DNA of 9,080 bases from JBBSEZ01 sp038239195 (GTDB lineage: Bacteria > Planctomycetota > Planctomycetia > Gemmatales > Gemmataceae), in the NCBI GenBank assembly GCA_038239195.1, contig JBBSEZ010000402.1, positions 1 to 9,080 of the forward strand, written 5' to 3'. Each line of letters opens with the position of its first letter. Position 1 is the first letter of the stretch. Position numbers and translations under genes: made by a program. Under the pieces are notes generated by a model, which saw nothing but the letters and a program-made list of their open reading frames with translations, made no database searches and was not told the origin of the DNA. Below are positions 1 to 6,610 of the stretch, piece by piece.

Positions 1-73
1 CGATGACTCACGCCGGTACGTGTCGGCATTGCCAGCGCTGCTCCTACGTGTCTTGGAATTGGTAGGGCTGTCA

Positions 74-271
74 TCAACTCTCTATACTGGGTTGGCGCCC
101 AATACTGGATAGTCCCCGAACCGTTACACGAAAGATGAGTTGGACAGCAGCCGTACGCTCGAACATCTCATCGATCGGCCCCGGCTGCAAGGCATGCTCC
201 AACAGCGCGCGAGTCATAACCGTAAGCGGACTACCCTTCACGAATTGAGCAAACACCGTGGCCAGCAGCAT
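74..271 (-). pseudogene. Truncated transposase N-terminus (IS4-type), remnant
   Basis: The reading frame gives 65 residues. The first ~43 (MLLATVFAQFVKGSPLTV onward, to roughly DEMFERTAAVQ) resemble the N-terminal region of IS4-like transposases of planctomycetes, where a similar FV..SP.(S/T)VM.R..LE block is followed by a DELF-type segment and then the catalytic part. Here the likeness stops near position 143. The remaining ~22 residues are unlike the family and end in TGA, so the DDE catalytic domain is absent. The ATG at 269-271 has a GAGG ribosome-binding site at 280-283 with 8 nt spacing, so a genuine gene start survives. The surrounding DNA is less GC-rich than the rest of the window, as expected for acquired DNA. 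No terminal inverted repeats were identified. Family assignment is from memory of the motif; truncation is direct from the sequence. Confidence 0.5.
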
Positions 272-849
272 GATGGTTTCCTCATGGTATCGCCTGATCG
301 TCCCCAAGTCAGGTTAGCTGCTACAGCCACCTCAGAAAAGGGGGGCACGGTCGATACTGTTGTCCAGATGTGTACTTGTGTCGGCTAGATCGGCACCATG
401 AAATGGCTGGTGCAAAGACCTCAGCTTCGTGCCCGGCGCGGCCCCGTCGGAGGTGCTGTTGGTCGATGACGATGGCGGATGGGTACGGCCAGATCAGCGA
501 TCCCGGTGGGTGCCCATCGCCGCCTGGGACGGGGCGCCGGACGGCGAACTACAGCGCGTGCGGACGGTGCTCGAAGGCTGGCTCGCCAGGGACGGAGGGC
601 AAGACGGCCAACAAGCCGCTTCAGCCGCGAGGGCCCTCCGGCGGGGCCCGACGAAGAGGAATCTTGTGATGAGAGGTCGTGGCCTCACGATCTAACAAGC
701 GCTTTCGTCCGACATGGAGGGGCCAATCTGCAGCAAGAGGTCGAGCCTCAGCAGACCGAAAGGCTTCCCCGCGACTCCCCAAACAGAGGATGCCCGGACA
801 TGACGCCGGGAGTAAAATGGAACATCCAGGTAGCGCGGGGGGCGCTTCC
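272..849. other. Gene-poor region left of rarA
   Basis: Apart from the codon-biased ORF remnant at 402-695 described separately, I see no supportable gene here. From 272 to about 400 the sequence is less GC-rich and probably belongs to the transposase remnant's flank. From 696 to 849 it is downstream of rarA. Two short hairpins occur there (793-810, 5-bp arms with an 8-nt loop; 832-846, 5-bp arms around a five-G loop), but neither is followed by a T-run in the rarA direction, so neither is a convincing intrinsic terminator. No RNA gene was recognised. Confidence 0.5.
402..695 (+). pseudogene. Unrecognised codon-biased ORF, possibly a gene remnant
   Basis: The frame is open from the codon after a TGA at 399-401 to TAA at 693-695. 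The stretch of about 55 residues from KDLSFVPGAAPSEVLLVDDD to EGWLARDG uses mostly G or C at third codon positions, like the real genes in the window, and has an ordinary protein-like composition. After about position 600 the composition turns to Arg/Ala/Gly-rich and looks like chance translation. The only usable starts are a GTG at 429 or internal codons, and no Shine-Dalgarno precedes them. I do not recognise the family. The best reading is a short piece of a former gene lying next to a truncated transposase; a small hypothetical gene starting at GTG 429 is the alternative. Confidence 0.3.
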
Positions 850-2196
850 TCACTCGCCCGCCGCCTTCCGCCGCAACTCCCGCAACTCCTCGAGCCGCCG
901 CCATCGGGCCGCCTCCTGCCCCCGGTCCACCGGCTCGTAGTAGCGTCTCTCCTCCGGCAGGTACGCTTGCGCCGACCACCCGCCCGGCTGGTCGTGGCTG
1001 TACTCGTACCCCGCCCCGTTCCCCAGTTGCTCGGCCCCCGGGTAGTGGCTGTCGCGCAGGTGGAGCGGCACCTGCAACGTCCGCCCCGAGCGCACGTCCT
1101 CGCGCGCCCGCCCGATGGCCAGGGTCGCGGCGTTCGACTTCGGCGCGCACGCCAGATACGTCACCGCCTGGGCCAGCGGCAACTGGCACTCGGGCAGCCC
1201 GACGAGCTGGACGGCCTGCGCCGCGGCCGAGGCCAGTACGAGCGCCTGCGGGTCGGCGTTGCCCACGTCCTCGGCCGCGCAGATGACCACGCGCCGCGCG
1301 ATGAAGCGCGGGTCCTCGCCGGCCTCCAGCATGCGGGCCAGCCAGTAGATGGCCGCGTTGGGGTCGCTGCCGCGCATGCTCTTGATGAACGCGCTGGTCA
1401 CGTCGTAGTGCGAGTCGCCCGTCGCGTCGTGGTCCAGCATCTTGCGCTGGATCGACTCCTCGGCGAGCTGCCGCGTGAACCGCACCGGCCGCTCCGGGCT
1501 CGACAGCACGCCCACCTCCAGCGCCCCCAGCGCCCGCCGAGCGTCGCCGTCGCTCGCCTCCGCCAGGAACGCCAGGGCCTCCTCCGTCATCTCCACCGGC
1601 ACGGCACCAAGGCCGCGCTCCCGGTCTGCGAGGGCTCGTTGGATCAGCGTGCGCACGTGGTCGCGGTCGAGCGGCTCGAAGCTGAAGACCTGGCTGCGGC
1701 TCAGGAGCGGGCCGTTGACGGCGAAGAACGGGTTCTGCGTCGTGGTCCCCAACAACACCACCCGGCCCTCCTCGACGTCGGGCAGCAAAATGTCCTGCTG
1801 CGACCGGTTGAAGTGGTGGAGCTCGTCCACGAAGAGGATGGTGCGCCGGCCCGCCGTCTCCAGTTCCTGCTTCGCCTCCTGGAGCAGTTCGCGCAACTCC
1901 TTGATGCCCGACGCGACGGCGTTGACGGGGCGGAAGTGAGAGCGCGTCTGGTTGGCGATGACGTGGGCCAGCGAGGTCTTCCCGCTGCCCGGAGGCCCGT
2001 ACAGGACAACCGAGTTGAGCCGGTCTGCCAGGAGCAGCCGGCGCAGCAGCTTTCCCGGGCCCAGAAAGTGTTCCTGCCCGACGAAATCGTCGAGGGTGCT
2101 TGGCCGCATCCGCGCCGCCAGAGGCAGCGCGGCGAGCCGATTGGCGTCCTCGGTGGCGCTGAACAGGTCGGCGGGCCTGGCACGGGCCTTGCTCAT
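850..2196 (-). CDS. rarA: Replication-associated recombination protein RarA (MgsA), AAA+ ATPase
   Basis: A 448-residue AAA+ ATPase of the RarA/MgsA/WRNIP1 family, a clamp-loader-like protein that acts in the cytoplasm at stalled replication forks and in recombination-dependent repair. Motifs in order: PSTLDDFVGQEHFLG (residues 32-46, the family's N-terminal box), Walker A GPPGSGKTS (67-75), Walker B ILFVDELHHFN (120-130), sensor 1 GTTTQNPFF (150-158), likely arginine finger in LLSRSQVF (about 167), sensor 2 GDARRALGALE (217-227). The tetramerisation/MgsA C-terminal domain follows, with SAFIKSMRGSDPNAAIYWLA and AAEDVGNADPQAL, and the ending PEERRYYEP typical of the family. The length is normal. 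The frame is open upstream to 2289, but the ATG at 2194-2196 has GGAGG 5 nt before it and starts the conserved part, so the 31-residue extension is rejected. The gene diverges from the DUF1080 gene. No missing residues seen. Confidence 0.95.
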   Translation of the reverse strand: MSKARARPADLFSATEDANRLAALPLAARMRPSTLDDFVGQEHFLGPGKLLRRLLLADRLNSVVLYGPPGSGKTSLAHVIANQTRSHFRPVNAVASGIKELRELLQEAKQELETAGRRTILFVDELHHFNRSQQDILLPDVEEGRVVLLGTTTQNPFFAVNGPLLSRSQVFSFEPLDRDHVRTLIQRALADRERGLGAVPVEMTEEALAFLAEASDGDARRALGALEVGVLSSPERPVRFTRQLAEESIQRKMLDHDATGDSHYDVTSAFIKSMRGSDPNAAIYWLARMLEAGEDPRFIARRVVICAAEDVGNADPQALVLASAAAQAVQLVGLPECQLPLAQAVTYLACAPKSNAATLAIGRAREDVRSGRTLQVPLHLRDSHYPGAEQLGNGAGYEYSHDQPGGWSAQAYLPEERRYYEPVDRGQEAARWRRLEELRELRRKAAGE

Positions 2197-2242
2197 CTTC
2201 ACCTCCGGTTTCTTCCACGCGCGAACGGGGCCCATCCGGTCC

Positions 2243-2248
2243 ATTCTA
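2243..2248 (-). promoter_or_regulatory. Candidate -10 box of rarA (TAGAAT within GGTAGAATGG)
   Basis: On the minus strand the sequence reads GGTAGAATGG, containing a sigma-70-like TAGAAT hexamer 46 nt before the chosen rarA ATG. This would leave a 5' leader of about 40 nt carrying the GGAGG site. Nearly the same octamer occurs before recD2 (4394) and uma2 (7349). No good -35 hexamer is seen at 16-18 nt, so the call rests on the shared core and its position. Confidence 0.35.
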
Positions 2249-2320
2249 CCAGCTTTGGCCTCTGCCCCGGCACCCTCCGACGAGGGCACGGGCGGAAATC
2301 AGTTGTAGACGGGCGCCGCC

Positions 2321-2350
2321 TCGCTTACGCTGAGCGACGTTCCGGGAACG
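2321..2350 (+). promoter_or_regulatory. Two adjacent hairpins in the leader of the DUF1080 gene
   Basis: Two inverted repeats lie back to back: TCGCT (2321-2325) with AGCGA (2333-2337) around a 7-nt loop, then CGTTCC (2338-2343) with GGAACG (2345-2350) around a single G. The second is a 13-bp near-perfect palindrome and could be a protein-binding site rather than an RNA hairpin, since one base is too short for an RNA loop without opening base pairs. They end 11 nt before the likely ribosome-binding site (AAGGGGG at 2362-2368). A weak -10-like TAGACG at 2306-2311 would put the transcript start just before the first hairpin. Function is unproven. Confidence 0.25.
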
Positions 2351-2374
2351 CGAATCTCATCAAGGGGGCATGCC

Positions 2375-3292
2375 ATGTGGCGGAGTGGAATGGTGTTCGC
2401 GGGGCTGTTGTGCCTGGCACCGATGGCCGGGCTGAGTTCGGCGGAGGAGAAGGACAAGGGCTGGGAGGTGCTGTTCAACGGCAAGGACACGACCGGCTGG
2501 AAGTTGCGCGCCGAGAACACGAACGTGACGACGTTTGTCGATGCGGACGGCAATCCGATCGCCGGCGCACGCAATGGGAAGGTCGGCCAGAAGGAGGAGG
2601 CGCGCGACGCCAAGAACAAGCCGATCCGCGACGCCAAGATTGTCGTGCAGGACGGTAAGAAGGTGGTGCTGGGCCCGGACGGCGTCATCGCCAAGGCCAA
2701 GATCGTCAAGGTTGGCGGGCGCGACGCCGTGGTCGATAACAAGGGCGAGGAGATCAAGGGCGCCAAGGCCGTCGTCAAGACGGTGCCCAACAAGAGCGGC
2801 TGGGCCGTCAAGGGCGACGAGCTGGTGTGCATCGCGCCGCACGGGGGCAACGACCTGTTGACCGAGAAGAAGTTCACCGACTTCGAGCTGCACGTCGAGT
2901 TCCAGGCAACCAGCAACAGCGGCGTCTACCTGCAAGGCCGCTACGAGATCCAGATCGACAACTCCTACAAGCAGAAGGCGGGCAAGCACAGTTGCGGCGC
3001 CCTCTACAGCCAGATCGCGCCGAGCAAGAACATGGCGAAGCCGCCGAAGGAGTGGCAGACCTTCCACGTCCTCTTCAAGGCGCCGCGCGGCAAGGCTGGG
3101 AAGGTGACGCAGAAGGCGCGCGTGACGCTCGTCTGGAACGGCGAGAAGGTCATCGACGACGCGGAAATCACCGGGCCCACCGGCGGCGCGCTCGACGGCA
3201 AGGTGCTCGAACCGGGGCCGATCCTGCTGCAAGGCGACCACGGGCGCGTGGCGTTCCGCAACATCAAGGTTCGACCGCTGGCGGGGAAGTGA
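2375..3292 (+). CDS. Secreted DUF1080 (3-keto-disaccharide hydrolase-type) protein with repeat insertion
   Basis: A 305-residue exported protein. Residues 1-23 form a Sec signal peptide (short basic start MWR, hydrophobic core to about residue 20, likely cleavage after SSA); no lipobox is present. The DUF1080 beta-sandwich is recognisable from GWEVLFNGKDTTGWK (29-43), then, after an insertion, from W143: AVKGDELVC, FTDFELHVEF (167-176), NSGVYLQGRYEIQI (181-194), GALYSQIAPS (208-217), WQTFHVLFKAP (227-237), GPILLQGDHGRVAFRNIKVR (281-300). Members of this domain family act on glycans, some as 3-keto-glycoside hydrolases, and are greatly expanded in Planctomycetes; the substrate here is unknown. 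The insertion of about 100 residues (44-142) contains four short repeats (see separate entry) and is not part of the usual domain. The start at ATG 2375 has AAGGGGG at 2362-2368; a second ATG at 2370 is in another frame. The gene is followed 5 nt after its stop by a 38-bp inverted-repeat arm. Confidence 0.85.
   Translation: MWRSGMVFAGLLCLAPMAGLSSAEEKDKGWEVLFNGKDTTGWKLRAENTNVTTFVDADGNPIAGARNGKVGQKEEARDAKNKPIRDAKIVVQDGKKVVLGPDGVIAKAKIVKVGGRDAVVDNKGEEIKGAKAVVKTVPNKSGWAVKGDELVCIAPHGGNDLLTEKKFTDFELHVEFQATSNSGVYLQGRYEIQIDNSYKQKAGKHSCGALYSQIAPSKNMAKPPKEWQTFHVLFKAPRGKAGKVTQKARVTLVWNGEKVIDDAEITGPTGGALDGKVLEPGPILLQGDHGRVAFRNIKVRPLAGK
2537..2797 (+). repeat. Four tandem 21-22-residue coding repeats inside the DUF1080 protein
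   Basis: Residues 55-141 split into four imperfect units, 55-76, 77-97, 98-119 and 120-141. Each has Ile at its eighth position (I62, I84, I105, I127), and each Ile starts an I-x-x-A-(R/K) motif: IAGAR, IRDAK, IAKAK, IKGAK. Most units carry a turn-like D-x-x-G or K-N element before the Ile and a run of valines after it. The pattern of valine-rich strands and Gly/Asp/Asn turns suggests a small beta-repeat module. The insertion is rich in Lys and Asp. It sits between the first conserved DUF1080 strand and the rest of the domain. The DNA copies are diverged, so the duplication is not recent. Confidence 0.7.
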
Positions 3293-3297
3293 AGAAG

Positions 3298-3447
3298 AGA
3301 ATTAGCCACAGATGAACACAGATGAACACAGATAAGACAAAGGAGGAAGAGTTGCGGATGGAGAAGGAGAGAAGTGGGCCTGCTTCTGTTCCCGCCGGCC
3401 TCTTCTGCTTTATCTGTGTTCATCTGTGTTCATCTGTGGCTAATTCT
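3298..3447. repeat. Perfect 38-bp inverted repeat with 74-bp spacer
   Basis: The left arm (3298-3335) and right arm (3410-3447) are exact reverse complements over 38 bp. Each arm contains a direct repeat of the decamer GATGAACACA (3311-3320 and 3321-3330 on the left; complement on the right). The spacer is purine-rich on its left and pyrimidine-rich on its right and can extend the stem imperfectly (GAAGAG at 3346-3351 with CTCTTC at 3400-3405). The arms start 5 nt after the DUF1080 stop and end 4 nt before the epimerase GGAGG site, so a transcript through here would fold into a long hairpin. No target-site duplication was seen. I recall closely similar CACAGATGAACACAG sequences as dispersed intergenic repeats in planctomycetes and other environmental bacteria. 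The element could be a miniature mobile element, a terminator or a REP-like palindrome. Confidence 0.9.
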
Positions 3448-3464
3448 TTCTGGAGGGCGTGACG

Positions 3465-4367
3465 ATGCACGTGGCCGTGACCGGCGCGACGGGCTTCCTG
3501 GGCCGCTACCTGGTGCGCCGCCTCTGCTCGGCGGGGCATCGCTTGCGCTGCTGGCATCGCCCGGAGAGCGATCGGACCGGGCTCGAAGGCCTGGCCGTCG
3601 AATGGTTGCCGGGCCAGCTCGGCGACAGCGCCGCCGTGGCGCGGCTGATCGAGGGCGTCGAGGCGGTCGTTCACGCCGCCCTCTTTCGGCCGCGCCGCGG
3701 CGGCTTCCTCAACAGCGCTCGCGACGACCTGCCGGCCTTCCTCGAACAAAACCTCATGGGCTCGTTGCAGCTCTTTCAGGCAGCGTTTGCGGCGCGCGTG
3801 GAGCGCTTCGTCTTCCTCTCCACCTGCGCCGTACACGACACGATCCTGCCCGACCGGCCGCTCGACGAGGCGCACCCCCTCTTGCCCCACACCCATTACG
3901 GAGCGCACAAGGCAGCGCTGGAGGCGTTCGTCCACAGCTTCGGCCTCGGGCAGGGCTGGCCGATCTGCGCCTTGAGGCCGACGGGCATCTACGGGCTGGC
4001 CCACCCGCCGGCGAGCAGCAAGTGGTTCGACCTCGTCGGGCAGGTGCTGCGCGGCGAGCCGGTCCACACTCCCCGCGGCGGCAAGGAGGTCCACGCCGAC
4101 GACGTCGCCCGCGCCGTCGAGCTCCTGCTCCAGGTCGATGGCGAGAAGATGCGCGGGCAGGCGTTCAACTGCTACGACCGCTACGTTTCCGAAGAGGAGG
4201 TGGCCCGCATCGCGCGCGAGTTGAGCGGCAGTTCCAGCGAGATCGGCGACCTCAACCGCGGGCCGAAGAACCAGATCCAGACGGGCAAACTGCGCGGGCT
4301 CGGCTTCGAGTTCGGCGGGGCGGAGCGCCTCCGGCAAACCGTTGCCGAGCTGGTGGGCGCCTACTGA
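3465..4367 (+). CDS. NAD-dependent epimerase/dehydratase family protein (extended SDR)
   Basis: A 300-residue cytoplasmic oxidoreductase of the extended short-chain dehydrogenase family. It begins with the Rossmann dinucleotide-binding motif VTGATGFLGRYLV (residues 5-17; T-G-x-x-G-x-x-G). The catalytic set is present: FLSTCAVHD (117-125, supplying Ser119/Thr120) and Y145-G-A-H-K149 for the YxxxK pair. RPTGIYG (171-177) and HADDVARAVELLL (210-222) are typical of the family, the latter matching the conserved HVDDxxxA block. The substrate is probably a nucleotide sugar or similar, but the sequence does not say which. An in-frame GTG at 3459 is possible, but GGAGG at 3452-3456 is 8 nt from ATG 3465 and only 2 nt from the GTG, so the ATG is chosen. 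The gene lies just downstream of the large inverted repeat and 39 nt before recD2. Confidence 0.88.
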   Translation: MHVAVTGATGFLGRYLVRRLCSAGHRLRCWHRPESDRTGLEGLAVEWLPGQLGDSAAVARLIEGVEAVVHAALFRPRRGGFLNSARDDLPAFLEQNLMGSLQLFQAAFAARVERFVFLSTCAVHDTILPDRPLDEAHPLLPHTHYGAHKAALEAFVHSFGLGQGWPICALRPTGIYGLAHPPASSKWFDLVGQVLRGEPVHTPRGGKEVHADDVARAVELLLQVDGEKMRGQAFNCYDRYVSEEEVARIARELSGSSSEIGDLNRGPKNQIQTGKLRGLGFEFGGAERLRQTVAELVGAY

Positions 4368-4393
4368 CGTCCATTTCCGTCGGCGCCGTGCGG

Positions 4394-4399
4394 TAGAAT
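4394..4399 (+). promoter_or_regulatory. Candidate -10 box of recD2 (TAGAAT), possible leaderless transcript
   Basis: GGTAGAATA lies in the 39-nt gap between the epimerase gene and recD2, with the TAGAAT hexamer ending 7 nt before the recD2 ATG at 4407. No Shine-Dalgarno is visible before that ATG. If the hexamer is a real -10 box, transcription would start at or next to the A of the ATG. No good -35 is seen at normal spacing; read-through from the epimerase gene remains an alternative. Confidence 0.35.
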
Positions 4400-4406
4400 A
4401 ACGCGC

Positions 4407-6593
4407 ATGGGCGAGAAACTGTGCGGCAGCGTCGAGCGCGTCACCTTTCACAGCCCCGACACGGGTTGGGCGGTGCTGCGCGTCCAGCCGCGCGGGCGCC
4501 GCGGCGTCGTCACGGTCGTTGGCACCGTGTCCACTGTCACCGCGGGCGAGCAAATCGAGGCGGTCGGGGCGTGGGCCCACGACCCACAGCATGGCGAGCA
4601 ATTCAAGGCGGAGGAACTGCGCTGCGTCCCGCCTTCCACCGTCGAGGGCATCGAGAAGTACCTCGGCTCGGGGCTGGTCAAGGGCATCGGGCCGGTCTAC
4701 GCGAAGAAGATCGTGGCCGTCTTCGGCGAGCGCACCCTGCAAGTCATCGACGAAAGCCCGGCGTTCTTGAAGGAGGTCAAGGGGATCGGGGCGCGGCGCA
4801 TCCAGCTCATCCGGGAGAGTTGGCGCGAGCAGAAGGCGGTGCGCGACGTCATGGTCTTCTTGCAGGCGCACGGGCTCGGGACGGCCCGCGCCGTGCGCAT
4901 TTACAAGACTTACGGCGACCAGGCCGTCGAGGTCGTTCGGGCCAACCCCTACCGCCTGGCCACCGACATATGGGGCGTCGGCTTCAAGACGGCCGACGAG
5001 CTGGGCAAGCGCCTCGGCATCGACCCGGCCTCGGTGTTGCGCGCCCGCGCCGCCCTCCGCTTCGCCTTGCAGCAGGCCAGCAAGGAGGGGCACGTCGGCT
5101 ACCCCGAGGCCGGCGTCATCGAGGAGACGATCCGGCTGACCGAGGGCGAGGTGCCGCCCGCCGTGGTGGGCGAGGCCATCGAGCAGGAGCGAAAAGAGGG
5201 GGAAATCGTCCGCGAACCGGGCGACGAGGAGCCGTGGCTCTACCTCAAGCCGCTCTTCCTCGCCGAGCTCAACGTGGCGCGGTGCATTCACAAGTTGCGC
5301 GTCGGAGACCATCCGCTGCCGCCATTCGACCTCGAGGGCGCCCTGCGCTCCGTCGAGGCGAAGATGGGGCTGGAGCTGGCTGTCACGCAGCGCGAGGCGA
5401 TCCGCGCCTCGGCGCGCGAGAAGGTGCTGGTGGTGACAGGGGGCCCCGGCGTTGGGAAGACGACGATCGTGCGCGGCATCCTCGACGTGTTCGCCGGCCG
5501 GGGGATGCGCTGTGCCTTGTGCGCCCCCACGGGCCGGGCGGCCAAGCGGCTGACCGAGACCACCGGGCGCGAGGCCAAGACGATCCACCGATTGCTCGAA
5601 GTCGATCCCGCCCTGGGCGGGTTCAAGCGCAACGCCGTCAACCCGCTCGACCTCGATCTGCTGGTGGTCGATGAGGCGTCGATGGTCGACGTCGCGCTCA
5701 TGTACCAGTTGGTGCGGGCGGTGCCGCGCCGGGCCTGCCTGGTGCTGGTGGGCGACGTCGATCAACTCCCCTCCGTCGGGCCGGGGACTGTGCTCGCCGA
5801 CCTGATCGCCTCGAAAACGGTGCCGGTGGTGCGCCTCACGGAGATCTTCCGCCAGGCCGGCCAGAGCTGGATCGTGCGCGCCGCTCACTCCATCCGCCAG
5901 GGCGAGCTCCCCGAGCCGGCCCCGGCGGGAGGCAAGGGCGACTTCTACTTCGTCGAGGCCGACGTGCCCGCCACCGCGGTGGAACGCATCTTGACGATGG
6001 TGCAAACGCGCATCCCCGCTCGCTTCGGGCTCGACGCGCTGCGCGACGTGCAGGTGCTGACGCCCATGAAGGGCGGCGAGCTCGGCGCGCTCAACCTGAA
6101 TCAGCGCTTGCAGGAGGCGCTGAACCGGGCGAGCGGCGGGCCCGAGGTGGAGCGCTTCGGCACGCGCTTCCGCGTCGGCGACAAGGTGATGCAGACGCAG
6201 AACAACTACACCAAGGAAGTCTTCAACGGCGACATCGGCCGGATCGCCAGCATCCACGAGGGCGAGCGCGCCGTGGTCGTCGAGTACGACGGGCGCGGCG
6301 TGTCGTACGATTTCGGGGAACTGGACGAGATCACTCTGGCCTATTGCTTGACGATCCACAAAGCGCAAGGCTCCGAGTACCCCGCCGTGGTGATTCCGAT
6401 CCATACGCAGCACTTCAAGATGCTCCAGCGCAACCTGCTCTACACGGGGCTGACGCGCGGGCGGAAACTGGTGGTCCTGGTGGGCAGTCGCAGGGCGCTG
6501 GAGATGGCGGTACGCAACCAGGACACGACGCGGCGCTGCTCGATGCTGCGGGAGCGACTCCAGGCGGAAGACAAAGGCGAGCCGGAGGGGTGA
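4407..6593 (+). CDS. recD2: RecD2-type ATP-dependent DNA helicase (SF1)
   Basis: A 728-residue superfamily 1 5'-3' DNA helicase of the RecD2 (RecD-like, RecBC-independent) group, which acts in DNA repair and at replication forks. The N-terminal OB-like and helix-hairpin-helix region covers about 1-320, with KGIGPVYAKKI (92-102), KGIGARRIQLI (125-135) and GVGFKTADELG (190-200). The motor follows: Q motif TQRE (Q328), motif I TGGPGVGKTT (344-353), Ia APTGRAAKRL (373-382), II VVDEASMVD (420-428), III VGDVDQLPSVGPG (448-460), IV LTEIFRQA (477-484), a GDKVMQTQNN segment (591-600), V LTIHKAQGSEYPAVV (648-662) and VI YTGLTRGRKLVVLVG (679-693). All motifs are intact and the length is normal. The ATG at 4407 starts the conserved GSVERVTFH region but has no clear ribosome-binding site. 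The gene converges on uma2 with 17 nt between the stops. RecB/RecC partners are not in this window and are not needed by RecD2 proteins. Confidence 0.95.
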   Translation: MGEKLCGSVERVTFHSPDTGWAVLRVQPRGRRGVVTVVGTVSTVTAGEQIEAVGAWAHDPQHGEQFKAEELRCVPPSTVEGIEKYLGSGLVKGIGPVYAKKIVAVFGERTLQVIDESPAFLKEVKGIGARRIQLIRESWREQKAVRDVMVFLQAHGLGTARAVRIYKTYGDQAVEVVRANPYRLATDIWGVGFKTADELGKRLGIDPASVLRARAALRFALQQASKEGHVGYPEAGVIEETIRLTEGEVPPAVVGEAIEQERKEGEIVREPGDEEPWLYLKPLFLAELNVARCIHKLRVGDHPLPPFDLEGALRSVEAKMGLELAVTQREAIRASAREKVLVVTGGPGVGKTTIVRGILDVFAGRGMRCALCAPTGRAAKRLTETTGREAKTIHRLLEVDPALGGFKRNAVNPLDLDLLVVDEASMVDVALMYQLVRAVPRRACLVLVGDVDQLPSVGPGTVLADLIASKTVPVVRLTEIFRQAGQSWIVRAAHSIRQGELPEPAPAGGKGDFYFVEADVPATAVERILTMVQTRIPARFGLDALRDVQVLTPMKGGELGALNLNQRLQEALNRASGGPEVERFGTRFRVGDKVMQTQNNYTKEVFNGDIGRIASIHEGERAVVVEYDGRGVSYDFGELDEITLAYCLTIHKAQGSEYPAVVIPIHTQHFKMLQRNLLYTGLTRGRKLVVLVGSRRALEMAVRNQDTTRRCSMLRERLQAEDKGEPEG

Positions 6594-6610
6594 GCCCCTG
6601 GAGCGAGACC

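Noticed and set aside
60..120. Possible IS terminal inverted repeat around the ATACTGG copies
   Set aside because: The two ATACTGG copies are direct, not inverted, and the local TTGG/CCAA pairing is too short to call an element end.
832..846. Hairpin AGCGC/GCGCT just after the rarA stop as an intrinsic terminator
   Set aside because: The stem is only 5 bp and the sequence after it on the minus strand has no T-run next to the stem.
2197..2289. N-terminal extension of RarA by 31 residues
   Set aside because: The ATG at 2196 has an ideal GGAGG with 5-nt spacing, and the extension would cover the candidate TAGAAT promoter box.
679..2658. A 659-residue open frame on the plus strand
   Set aside because: It is antisense to rarA and runs into the DUF1080 gene in another frame. 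There are no recognisable motifs and the composition is Arg/Gln/Leu/Val-skewed.
3298..3447. CRISPR-like repeats because of the repeated GATGAACACA decamers
   Set aside because: The copies are directly adjacent or inverted, without regular unique spacers, and there are no cas genes nearby.
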